A stretch of 11,986 nucleotides of DNA from Helicobacteraceae bacterium. GTDB taxonomy: Bacteria; Campylobacterota; Campylobacteria; Campylobacterales; Sulfurimonadaceae. Below, piece after piece: positions 6,452-11,986 of the stretch. The notes below the pieces were generated by a model. It ran no database searches. It was given only the letters and a program-made list of their open reading frames with translations, and was not told the DNA's origin. The stretch's first letter is position 1, and every line of letters starts with the position of its first letter. The stretch is taken from positions 1-11,986 of the forward strand of contig JAMOQV010000251.1 in assembly GCA_027068615.1 (NCBI GenBank), given 5' to 3'. The position numbers and the translations under genes were made by a program.

Positions 6452-7198
6452 TTAGTGTTTATGACCTGGAGTAAAATATCCATCTAAAGGGGAACAATTA
6501 CCAGCTGATGAATGACATGGACACTCTTCAGTTGAACAACCATCAGTTACAATATTGATAGTTCTTACAGGTACAATTGGTTCTGGTTTTGGTACTGGAC
6601 AATTTTCAAATAATCTACAATCACTTGAATGAAAAACAACTCTAGAAGATGCTATAACTTTTCCATTTGCATTATCAATAATTCTTGAGTTGATTATAAC
6701 ACCCTCTGCAATCTTAGAGTAAGTACCAACTAAAACATAAGCATTTTCAATAGGAGAGTTTAATTTTTTCACATTTCTTGATAAGAAAAATTCGCCATCT
6801 GCATTGATAGAAAGTGCTTTTTGACCTCTAAAGTCCATAACATTTACACCTCTTTTATTAAGTGCATTAAAGAAACTCTCACCCATAACTCTACCAAAGT
6901 GTGTAGTCTTATTTAGTTTATGTAAATCAACAAAAGAAGTAATAGCAACTGAACCTATCTCTTTATGTTTCATAGTAGCTAGTAATTGTTGTGCAATCTT
7001 ATCAACAGTATCAGCAATATTTGTTGTAGTAGCTACATTTATACTATAGTTACTTACTTTTTTATTTACACCTGATACATTTACCATATTTACAGTACGA
7101 TCATACTGTTTAATTTGACTTATATCTTGTGCTTTTGTGCATCCTTGAGTCATTAAAGCAATAGCAGCTATAACAGATAATAATCCTAATCTTTTCAT
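6452..7198 (-). CDS. FlgO-domain lipoprotein with cysteine-rich C-terminal tail
   Basis: This 248-residue protein begins MKRLGLLSVIAAIALMTQGC. A lipoprotein-type signal peptide is followed by a candidate lipidated Cys20, so it is probably anchored in the outer membrane facing the periplasm. The middle (about 60-188) matches the FlgO domain: IAQQLL, VAITSFVDLHKL, GRVMGESFFNALNKRGV, LSINADGEFFLSR, YVLVGTYSKI and INSRIIDNANGKVIASS. In Vibrio, FlgO is an outer-membrane lipoprotein needed for the motor's outer disk and motility. A Pro-rich linker (PVPKPEPIVPV) then leads to a tail with six cysteines (194, 200, 221, 226, 228, 235) ending GHKH, which I do not recognise. The ATG at 7198 was chosen over one 15 codons upstream because AAAGGA (7205-7210) lies 6 nt before it and the signal peptide begins there. 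It follows the kinase gene and precedes fliK. Confidence 0.8.
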   Translation of the reverse strand: MKRLGLLSVIAAIALMTQGCTKAQDISQIKQYDRTVNMVNVSGVNKKVSNYSINVATTTNIADTVDKIAQQLLATMKHKEIGSVAITSFVDLHKLNKTTHFGRVMGESFFNALNKRGVNVMDFRGQKALSINADGEFFLSRNVKKLNSPIENAYVLVGTYSKIAEGVIINSRIIDNANGKVIASSRVVFHSSDCRLFENCPVPKPEPIVPVRTINIVTDGCSTEECPCHSSAGNCSPLDGYFTPGHKH

Positions 7199-7217
7199 CT
7201 TCAATCCTTTGAATTTT

Positions 7218-7234
7218 AATATACCTATATTATG
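7218..7234 (-). promoter_or_regulatory. Candidate -10 boxes for the FlgO-domain lipoprotein gene
   Basis: Two overlapping options are visible on the minus strand: CATAAT at 7234-7229 and TATATT at 7223-7218. No TTGACA-like -35 lies at the right distance from either; a direct repeat occupies that place instead, as expected for an activator-dependent promoter. With TATATT, the start would fall near 7211, directly before the ribosome site. Confidence 0.35.
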
Positions 7235-7242
7235 ACTTATCA

Positions 7243-7261
7243 ATGTAACATCTATGTAACA
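7243..7261 (-). promoter_or_regulatory. Tandem direct repeat TGTTACAT-N3-TGTTACAT, putative response-regulator operator
   Basis: Two perfect 8-base copies have an 11-bp period, one helical turn. The first copy overlaps the stop codon of the kinase gene; the second is intergenic. OmpR/PhoB-family regulators bind such tandem half-sites as head-to-tail dimers. The repeat centre (7252) is about 41 bases before a start at 7211, the classic activator position over -35. The repeat is seen directly; that the adjacent OmpR-type regulator binds it is inference. Confidence 0.5.
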
Positions 7262-8160
7262 TTTAATTGTTTTGTAAAAATATACTTAAAAACTGTTACA
7301 CTTTGTTTACTTTTTAAATCAATCTCAACACCATACTTATCGCAAATTGATTTTATGATGTAAAGACCTAGTCCATAACCATCTTTATCTTTTGACTCTC
7401 TATAACCTTTATCAAAAAGTTTTGATGGCTCTTTTATCTCTTTTCCAACTGATGTAAAAGAGAGTATAACACCTTTTGATTCTTTTTTAAGTAACACTAA
7501 AATTTTACTGTTTTGTTCACTATACTTTATAGCATTTGAAATATTATTATCTACCAATCTTTCAAACTCTATAAGATTTATATCTAAAAATATATTTTCC
7601 ATAATTTCAAGATTTATAATTTTTTCATTTGATATTGCTATCTGGCTAAAAAAACTTACTCTCTCTTTTAAAAGATTTGATATATTTACCCTTTTTGGTT
7701 TATAAACTACATCATCTTTCATACTTAGATAAACCAACTCTTCTGAATTTAGATTTAACATATCAACAGATGCTTTTATCTGAGAGATATACTCTTTTGA
7801 ACTCTCTGATATATCACTCATCTCTAAAAGGTCTAAGTTCATCATAATCGCACTAAGTGGAGTTTTTAACTGATGGATGCTACTTAGTATAAAATCACGA
7901 TTATCTAGTTTTAACTGCTTATTTTTAGCTTCAATCTCAAGTTGCATCTTCCTTAATCCATCATAAACTTGCGATACTTTTTCAAATTCAAAATTGTTAT
8001 GTAGTTGTTTTATATCTATCTCTTCATTTGTTTGCATCTGTTTTATAAGATAATCAAATGGTTTAGAAATTCTATGACGGATATACAAGATATTTAAAAT
8101 CGCAATAACTACGATAAGTCCAACGATAACAATCAAATCAAATTCATTTTTTATCAACAA
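7252..8160 (-). CDS. Sensor histidine kinase with minimal sensor region
   Basis: This is a 302-residue membrane histidine kinase. One strong hydrophobic segment (about 8-27) is followed by a short HAMP-like linker (ISKPFDYLIKQM to FEFEKVSQVYDGLRKM). The dimerisation/phosphorylation motif SIHQLKTPLSAI has His96. The ATPase domain has its N box at LVDNNISNAIKYS (about 202-214), an F-box-like KLFDKGYR and a G2 box GYGLGL (261-266). The G1 box is degenerate: SVGKEI (237-242) replaces DxGxG. With only a few residues before the membrane segment there is no periplasmic sensor domain, so the signal probably comes through a partner or the membrane. The start appears to be TTG at 8160, with a strong GGAGG at 8167-8171 (6 nt spacing); the adjacent TTG at 8157 is also possible. 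It overlaps the upstream gene by 17 bp and should pair with the regulator at 8631-9293. Confidence 0.87.
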   Translation of the reverse strand: MLIKNEFDLIVIVGLIVVIAILNILYIRHRISKPFDYLIKQMQTNEEIDIKQLHNNFEFEKVSQVYDGLRKMQLEIEAKNKQLKLDNRDFILSSIHQLKTPLSAIMMNLDLLEMSDISESSKEYISQIKASVDMLNLNSEELVYLSMKDDVVYKPKRVNISNLLKERVSFFSQIAISNEKIINLEIMENIFLDINLIEFERLVDNNISNAIKYSEQNSKILVLLKKESKGVILSFTSVGKEIKEPSKLFDKGYRESKDKDGYGLGLYIIKSICDKYGVEIDLKSKQSVTVFKYIFTKQLNVT

Positions 8161-8647
8161 ATTTTACCTCCAGTAACAAACCAGTTCTTACGATAGACTC
8201 TGTTTTATCTTTAGTTATTTTAATCCCATCAAACACCTTTTTAGTAGGTTTTAAAAAGATTTTAAAACTTAAACCATCTAAAACAAACCGTTTTTCCATC
8301 ATAGTTTGAAGCTGTTTTGCTGGTAGATATGGAGCATACTTTAACTCTTGAAGTATCTGATGGTGGATATTATACATCATCATCTTTTTATACTTTTTAT
8401 CTATCTGTTTTACTTTTTTTATCTTGATTTTAACTTTTGGATGCTCATTTAGGTATTTTAACTTTTGTTTATAACTCTCAAGTTCTTTTTGTAAAGTTTT
8501 TACCTTTTGTGTATTATGAATTATGTTTTGCTTAGGTTTTTCACATACAACAGTTTTTTCTTCCATATAAGCAAACTGAAAAACCAATCCAAGCATCAAG
8601 ATAGCTATGATGATAACTTTTATATAAAGTCTATTTATAATTTTCAT
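8144..8647 (-). CDS. Unknown membrane-anchored coiled-coil protein between regulator and kinase
   Basis: I do not recognise this 167-residue family. An N-terminal hydrophobic segment (about 9-26), preceded by MKIINRLYIK, looks like an uncleaved membrane anchor; with basic residues on the N-terminal side, the rest is predicted to be periplasmic. Residues about 42-66 have heptad-like spacing (VKTLQKELESYKQKLKYL) suggesting a coiled coil. A very Lys-rich stretch follows (KVKIKIKKVKQIDKKYKK), then a C-terminal part with hydrophobic and beta-like segments (FVLDGLSFKIFLKPTKKVF, TGLLLEVKFVDKK). One cysteine, Cys35, sits just after the membrane segment. It overlaps the regulator and kinase genes by 17 bp each, so all three are probably co-translated. 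Position suggests a signalling accessory, possibly the sensing partner of the kinase; this is inference. Confidence 0.75.
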   Translation of the reverse strand: MKIINRLYIKVIIIAILMLGLVFQFAYMEEKTVVCEKPKQNIIHNTQKVKTLQKELESYKQKLKYLNEHPKVKIKIKKVKQIDKKYKKMMMYNIHHQILQELKYAPYLPAKQLQTMMEKRFVLDGLSFKIFLKPTKKVFDGIKITKDKTESIVRTGLLLEVKFVDKK

Positions 8648-9293
8648 CGATGCTATACCCTAGTCCTATCTCTGTTTTTATAAAGTCATATTTTAGTTTT
8701 CTTCTTAAACCATTTACCAACTGTCTTAGTGGATAACTATCTTTTATCTCACCCTCCCAGATATACATCTCAAACTCTTGTGTTAAAATTTTTCGGCTAC
8801 AGTTTTTAAAAAGAAGAGTTAAAAATCTAATCTCTTTTTTTCTAAGCTCTACAACTTTTTCATCTATATAAAGCAGATGCAAATCTAAATCAAACTTGAT
8901 ACCATTTTTAAGATAAACTGTTTTATCTTTAGTACTGTGTTGAAGAAGTTTATTTAGTCTTATATCCAACTCTTTTAAATTAAACGGTTTTTTTATATAA
9001 TCACTACAACCAAAATCGTAAGCATCTTCAAAGTCAGATATATCAACAGAAGCAGTTATCATTATGACGGGGACATCTTTGTCTATATTTCTTATCTGTT
9101 TTACAAGTTCTAAACCATTTATATTTGGTAAGTTTATATCTATAACATAAACATCTTTTATATTTTGTAAGTTTATGTTGTCAAATGCATCTTCACCATC
9201 AGCATAATGATATACATCATAAGACTTTAGTTTAAAAAATGTTATAAGTGCTTTTGATAATGCAAAATTATCTTCTGCTAAAAATACTTTCAT
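8631..9293 (-). CDS. OmpR-family DNA-binding response regulator
   Basis: This 220-residue protein has a receiver domain (about 1-118) with the acidic pair Glu7-Asp8, phosphoacceptor Asp52 in VIDINLPNINGLEL, Thr80 in MITAS and Lys102 in IKKPF. A winged-helix DNA-binding domain follows (about 128-220), with VVELRKKEIRFLTLLF, a recognition-helix region PLRQLVNGLRRKL and a terminal wing IKTEIGLGYSI. All phosphorylation residues are present. The start at 9293 was chosen over a Met four codons upstream because GGGGAA (9298-9303) lies just before it. It is the first gene of a regulator, small membrane protein, kinase unit, and is divergent from the second FlgO-domain gene. Its likely targets are the flanking FlgO-domain genes, most clearly through the direct repeat at 7243-7261. 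Confidence 0.92.
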   Translation of the reverse strand: MKVFLAEDNFALSKALITFFKLKSYDVYHYADGEDAFDNINLQNIKDVYVIDINLPNINGLELVKQIRNIDKDVPVIMITASVDISDFEDAYDFGCSDYIKKPFNLKELDIRLNKLLQHSTKDKTVYLKNGIKFDLDLHLLYIDEKVVELRKKEIRFLTLLFKNCSRKILTQEFEMYIWEGEIKDSYPLRQLVNGLRRKLKYDFIKTEIGLGYSIDENYK

Positions 9294-9316
9294 TAAATTC
9301 CCCAATTTGATGCACC

Positions 9317-9322
9317 ATTATA
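9317..9322 (-). promoter_or_regulatory. Putative -10 box for the two-component operon
   Basis: The minus strand reads TATAAT at 9322-9317 within the palindrome ATTATAAT. It is 24 bases before the regulator ATG, so the predicted leader is about 17 nt. No -35 match and no TGTTACAT copy are visible in this divergent region. Confidence 0.4.
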
Positions 9323-9356
9323 ATCATAATTTCATATATTCTTAATAAAAAATGGG

Positions 9357-9362
9357 TAAAAT
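9357..9362 (+). promoter_or_regulatory. Putative -10 box for the second FlgO-domain gene
   Basis: TAAAAT lies 28 bases before the ATG at 9391, a five-of-six match to TATAAT, predicting a leader of about 20 nt. TATATT at 9335-9340 is an alternative. The evidence is weak. Confidence 0.28.
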
Positions 9363-9390
9363 AGTTCCAATATTTGTTTATGGAGTCAAA

Positions 9391-9963
9391 ATGAAAAAAA
9401 TCTTTTTAGTTATACTTTTAGTAGTGTTAGCTAACTTACAAGCAGAGAGCTTTGATACCTACGATGCTACTACACAAAATAATATATCAAAATACTACAA
9501 AGATATATCACATTCCATAGCAAGACAACTAAACAAAAGTCCAAATGCACCATATATAAGAACAAAAACTTTAGCAATCTTATCTATAGTTGATATAGAA
9601 AATCTTAAAAATGCATCTGACTTGGGAAAAAGAATAAGTGAAAATCTAATCTATGAGATGCAAACTTATGGTTATAGAGTACTTGACTATAAAGCAACAA
9701 ACTCTATATCTATAGATAACAATGGTGAGTACCTTTTTTCAAGAGCTATAAAAGATTTGAAAAAACAAAGAAAAGTAACTTATGCACTCTCAGGTACATA
9801 CACAAGATATAGAGATAGTTTATCTATAAACTGTAGAATTATAGACATCACTACAAGCATCGTTGTAGCAACTGCAAATCTATCTATCCCAAAAAGAATT
9901 TTAAGAAAGATAGATAAAAAACAACCTAAAAATGACTGGTATAACGAAGTAATTAGATACTAA
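9391..9963 (+). CDS. Secreted FlgO-domain protein, paralogue of the lipoprotein at 6452-7198
   Basis: This 190-residue protein starts MKKIFLVILLVVLANLQAES, a signal peptide with a probable cleavage site after LQA and no lipobox cysteine. It should therefore be periplasmic, or associate with the outer membrane through partners. The FlgO-like domain runs from about 40 to 165: IARQL, LAILSIVDIENL, LGKRISENLIYEMQTYGYRVLDY, ISIDNNGEYLFSRAIKDL, YALSGTYTRY and INCRIIDITTSIVVATA. It aligns block by block with the lipoprotein beyond the kinase, but lacks that protein's lipid anchor and Cys-rich tail. The tail is short and basic (KRILRKIDKKQPK). The ATG at 9391 has GGAG at 9382-9385, which decides this start over one 13 codons upstream. 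It is divergent from the response regulator and overlaps the 3' end of the PP-loop gene by 11 bp. Confidence 0.78.
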   Translation: MKKIFLVILLVVLANLQAESFDTYDATTQNNISKYYKDISHSIARQLNKSPNAPYIRTKTLAILSIVDIENLKNASDLGKRISENLIYEMQTYGYRVLDYKATNSISIDNNGEYLFSRAIKDLKKQRKVTYALSGTYTRYRDSLSINCRIIDITTSIVVATANLSIPKRILRKIDKKQPKNDWYNEVIRY

Positions 9964-10927
9964 ACTCTTTCATATCAACTCTTGAGTTTAATCTTTTTGC
10001 TACAACCTCATCACCATCAAAAGATAAAGTATAATCTTTATCTAACTCAGTTTTACAGTAAGTTAAAATCGCTCTCGATGCTAAAAGCTTATCATCTTCA
10101 GATGCATTTTTACTAAGTAGTGAATGTGGTCCTGGTAAACTTACAGTTCTTATATGGTAGTACTTATCATTTTCTATAGCTTGAAGATGCTGATTTTCCT
10201 CTCTATCTCGACCAATTACAAGTTTTGCTCCATCTTTTAGTCTAAAGTGGCGACCAAATTTCATAACAGGGATATCTTTTACTTCAAACTTATCGTATTT
10301 TATAAAATCAAACATTTTTTTACCAAAATGCTCATCTGTTAAAAGACAACCTCCCCCTGGAGATTCAAAGTTTTCCAACCCTATCTCTTTTACCATCTCT
10401 AATTGTCTATCTCTGTTTCTACCAGTGATACCTTCTAGTTTTTCTCTATCTACCCAACCTTTCTCTTCTGGAATGGTTGGTTTTAGCATCTTAGCAGATA
10501 AAGGGCGAAGTAAAATTCCATCACAATTTGATTCGTTTAAAACCGTTTGAAGAGAGTCTTTGTTTTGACTCATAGGTCTTTGACCCATAACCTCACCACT
10601 TATAAGAAACGATGCCCCTTCAGCTTCCATAATCCTTTTTGCAACTGCAAACATTTTTGCATGACAATCGATGCAAGGGTTAAAGTTCTTTCCATAACCA
10701 TGTTTAGGGTCAAAAAGAACCTCTTGTAAAAACTCATTTTGAATATCTATAATTTTAAGCTCAGCACCAACTTGATCACACATACTTTGCATATGTTCAA
10801 GTCTATCTTTTGTACTTCCAAAACCAGTATTTATATTTACTGCCAAAACCTCTATACCTTGATCTATGATAAGTTTCATCGCCAAAGTAGAGTCTAATCC
10901 CCCACTAAAAAGTGCTATCGCTTTCAT
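9953..10927 (-). CDS. PP-loop ATPase, MnmA/ThiI-like tRNA sulfurtransferase-like protein
   Basis: This 324-residue protein is of the N-type ATP pyrophosphatase (PP-loop) superfamily. The adenylation motif SGGLDS is at 8-13. NPCIDCHAKMF carries Cys85 and Cys88, resembling the NPCxxC motif of the tRNA 2-thiouridylase MnmA. A third cysteine, Cys194, is in SPGGGCLLTDEHF, the position class where thiolases carry a catalytic cysteine. SGEVMGQRPMSQ (110-121) fits the substrate-side loop. The C-terminal portion, with SLPGPHSLLS and ASEDDKLLASRAILTYCK, resembles the RNA-binding domain of NFACT proteins. The probable role is activation and thiolation of a tRNA base in the cytosol, but the substrate is not evident and it is not a canonical MnmA (about 340-370 residues, different C-terminus). 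The ribosome site is weak: GGAG at 10938-10941, 10 nt before the ATG. Confidence 0.75.
   Translation of the reverse strand: MKAIALFSGGLDSTLAMKLIIDQGIEVLAVNINTGFGSTKDRLEHMQSMCDQVGAELKIIDIQNEFLQEVLFDPKHGYGKNFNPCIDCHAKMFAVAKRIMEAEGASFLISGEVMGQRPMSQNKDSLQTVLNESNCDGILLRPLSAKMLKPTIPEEKGWVDREKLEGITGRNRDRQLEMVKEIGLENFESPGGGCLLTDEHFGKKMFDFIKYDKFEVKDIPVMKFGRHFRLKDGAKLVIGRDREENQHLQAIENDKYYHIRTVSLPGPHSLLSKNASEDDKLLASRAILTYCKTELDKDYTLSFDGDEVVAKRLNSRVDMKEFSI
9961..9998 (+). terminator. Possible terminator of the second FlgO-domain gene
   Basis: TAAACTC (9961-9967, beginning with the gene's own stop codon) pairs with GAGTTTA (9984-9990). The loop is 16 bases and ATCTTTTTGC follows with a five-T run. It lies inside the end of the convergent PP-loop gene. 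The loop is long and a competing AACTC-TT-GAGTT pairing exists, so this is tentative. Confidence 0.33.
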
Positions 10928-10963
10928 CTGTATCTAACTCCATCTAAGTAACATATTTTTAAC

Positions 10964-10969
10964 TTTATA
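10964..10969 (-). promoter_or_regulatory. Putative -10 box for the PP-loop gene
   Basis: The minus strand reads TATAAA at 10969-10964, predicting a start near 10957 and a leader of about 30 nt containing the GGAG at 10938-10941. It is one of several AT-rich hexamers in this divergent intergenic region. Confidence 0.3.
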
Positions 10970-11012
10970 ATAATCTTATAAATATAATTAAGTTATTTTA
11001 ATAATTTTGTAT

Positions 11013-11018
11013 TATACT
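11013..11018 (+). promoter_or_regulatory. Putative -10 box for the DHH phosphoesterase gene
   Basis: TATACT (five of six to TATAAT) is 29 bases before the ATG at 11042, with an A7 run just downstream. The predicted start is near 11025. The upstream region to 10980 is AT-rich without a clear -35 box. Confidence 0.4.
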
Positions 11019-11041
11019 GTAAAAAAATATTGGAGATATTA

Positions 11042-11968
11042 ATGAGTAAAAAATTTCGTTTAGTAACTAGAAGTGATATGGATGGTCTTGTATGTGCTGT
11101 TATCTTAAAACAGTTAGATTTGATAGATGAGATTAAGTTTGTTCACCCTAAAGATATGCAAGATGGAACGATAACTATAACTGAAAATGACATTATTACA
11201 AATCTTCCTTATGTAAAACAAGCTCATTTAGTGTTTGATCACCATGAGAGTGAATCTATAAGAAATGGTGAAGCAGACAACTATATAATCATCCCAGATG
11301 CTCCATCTGCTGCAAGAGTTGTTTATGACTACTATGCAAAAGACAATGACTTATCTATGATTCGTGAAGATATGATGATAGCTGTTGATAAAGCTGACTC
11401 TGCACAATTTACAAAAGAGGATATTTTAAATCCACAGGGTTGGGAACTGCTTAGCTTTTTGATGGATTCTCGTACTGGTCTTGGTAGATTTAGAGATTTT
11501 AGAATATCTAACTATGCACTTATGATGGATTTGATTGATTACTGTAAAGACCATGACATTGAAGAGATAATGCAACTTCCTGATGTAAAAGAGAGAGTTG
11601 ATCTCTTTAATAAGTACTCACAAGAGTTTAAAGAGCAACTAAAAAGATGCTCAACAATACATAAAAACCTTGTAGTTCTTGATCTAAGAGATGAAGAGAT
11701 TATCTACCCTGGTAATAGATTTATGATATATGCCATGTACCCTGAGACAAATATCTCTATCCATGTTTTATGGGGCTTTAAAAAACAAAACACAGTTTTT
11801 GCGACTGGTAAATCTATAATCAATAGAACATCAAAAACTGATGTAGGTCAACTGATGCTAAAATACAACGGTGGTGGACACAATGCTGCTGGAACTTGTC
11901 AGATAGACAACGACAAATGTGAAGATGTTTTACAAGAGTTAATCACAGCTATAACAAACGATGGGTAA
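11042..11968 (+). CDS. DHH-family phosphoesterase (exopolyphosphatase/nanoRNase-like)
   Basis: This 308-residue cytosolic protein carries the metal-binding motifs of the DHH superfamily: SDMDG with Asp12 and Asp14, VFDHHES with Asp66-His67-His68, AVDKADS with Asp116/Asp119, and the C-terminal substrate motif GGGHNAAG at 277-284. Relatives hydrolyse short oligonucleotides, cyclic dinucleotide products or polyphosphate with manganese; the sequence does not show which substrate applies. No membrane, GGDEF or CBS domain is present, so it is the stand-alone type. The ATG at 11042 is preceded by GGAG (11032-11035) with 6 nt spacing; an in-frame TTG at 11030 overlaps that ribosome site and is unlikely. 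It is divergent from the PP-loop gene across about 114 bases and appears complete. Confidence 0.87.
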   Translation: MSKKFRLVTRSDMDGLVCAVILKQLDLIDEIKFVHPKDMQDGTITITENDIITNLPYVKQAHLVFDHHESESIRNGEADNYIIIPDAPSAARVVYDYYAKDNDLSMIREDMMIAVDKADSAQFTKEDILNPQGWELLSFLMDSRTGLGRFRDFRISNYALMMDLIDYCKDHDIEEIMQLPDVKERVDLFNKYSQEFKEQLKRCSTIHKNLVVLDLRDEEIIYPGNRFMIYAMYPETNISIHVLWGFKKQNTVFATGKSIINRTSKTDVGQLMLKYNGGGHNAAGTCQIDNDKCEDVLQELITAITNDG

Positions 11969-11984
11969 ATTTTACCCTCGTTTT
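11963..11984 (+). terminator. Probable terminator after the DHH phosphoesterase gene
   Basis: GGGTAAA (11963-11969, including the stop codon) pairs with TTTACCC (11971-11977), giving a 5-6 bp stem with a small loop. TCGTTTT follows. It is compact and imperfect, and the window ends here, so the rest of the T-tract cannot be seen. Confidence 0.4.
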
Positions 11985-11986
11985 AA

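Noticed and set aside
7294..7310. TGTTACA followed by TGTTTAC on the plus strand, resembling the operator repeat
   Set aside because: It lies inside the kinase coding region (SKQSVTV), is imperfect, has a 10-bp period and the opposite orientation; chance similarity is more likely.
10547..10729. A plus-strand 60-codon reading frame antisense to the PP-loop gene
   Set aside because: It is antisense to the region that encodes the conserved NPCIDC and SGEVMGQ motifs, so it is an unlikely separate gene.
10947..10955. A single ATGTTACT half-site upstream of the PP-loop gene
   Set aside because: There is only one copy with no tandem partner, so it is expected by chance in AT-rich DNA.
1..11986. 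Search for mobile elements, tRNA or rRNA genes
   Set aside because: No transposase, integrase, terminal inverted repeats, attachment-site duplication or tRNA-like cloverleaf could be recognised; the window looks like stable core chromosome.

Overview
The window is AT-rich (roughly 30% GC by eye) and reads as a chromosomal segment of a motile member of the Campylobacterota (Epsilonproteobacteria). The evidence is a fliK-flgD-flgE-type hook cluster with two FlgE-like proteins, sigma-54-type promoter matches in front of hook genes, strong lysine/AT codon bias, and a housekeeping flank of PurT, a PP-loop protein and a DHH phosphoesterase. The sigma-54 matches argue for a Sulfurimonas-like lineage rather than Arcobacter butzleri, whose genome is reported to lack sigma-54. 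The genus is an inference.

Layout, left to right. 1-244 (-): N-terminal part of purT, cut by the window edge. 301-558 (-): a small secreted helix-hairpin-helix (ComEA-like) protein. 690-6374 (-): hook block, transcribed as fliK, flgD, a short FlgE-like gene, then the long hook gene flgE. fliK and flgE each have a near-identical GG-N10-GC sigma-54-type promoter and a structured leader. 6452-7198 (-): a FlgO-domain lipoprotein with a cysteine-rich tail. 7252-9293 (-): response regulator, small membrane-anchored coiled-coil protein and histidine kinase, overlapping one another by 17 bp. 9391-9963 (+): a second FlgO-domain protein, divergent from the response regulator. 9953-10927 (-): MnmA/ThiI-like PP-loop protein. 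11042-11968 (+): DHH-family phosphoesterase. No gene-free stretch exceeds 300 bases; the longest, 559-689, holds only the promoter of the HhH gene and no clear terminator.

How it may work together. FliK sets hook length, FlgD caps the growing hook, and the two FlgE-like proteins form the hook and probably a related axial structure. FlgO-domain proteins belong to the outer-membrane/periplasmic disk parts known from the sheathed Vibrio motor. Here two divergent paralogues bracket an OmpR-type two-component system. Its kinase has almost no periplasmic sensor, while the gene between regulator and kinase encodes a membrane-anchored, probably periplasmic protein. A perfect TGTTACAT tandem direct repeat with an 11-bp period lies just upstream of the lipoprotein gene, where an OmpR-family activator would bind. 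The most interesting hypothesis is that this three-protein signalling cassette controls the FlgO-type envelope/motor lipoprotein next to the hook regulon.

Most start codons were set by Shine-Dalgarno position. Several genes start downstream of the longest possible reading frame (7198, 9293, 9391, 11042), and the kinase probably starts with TTG.
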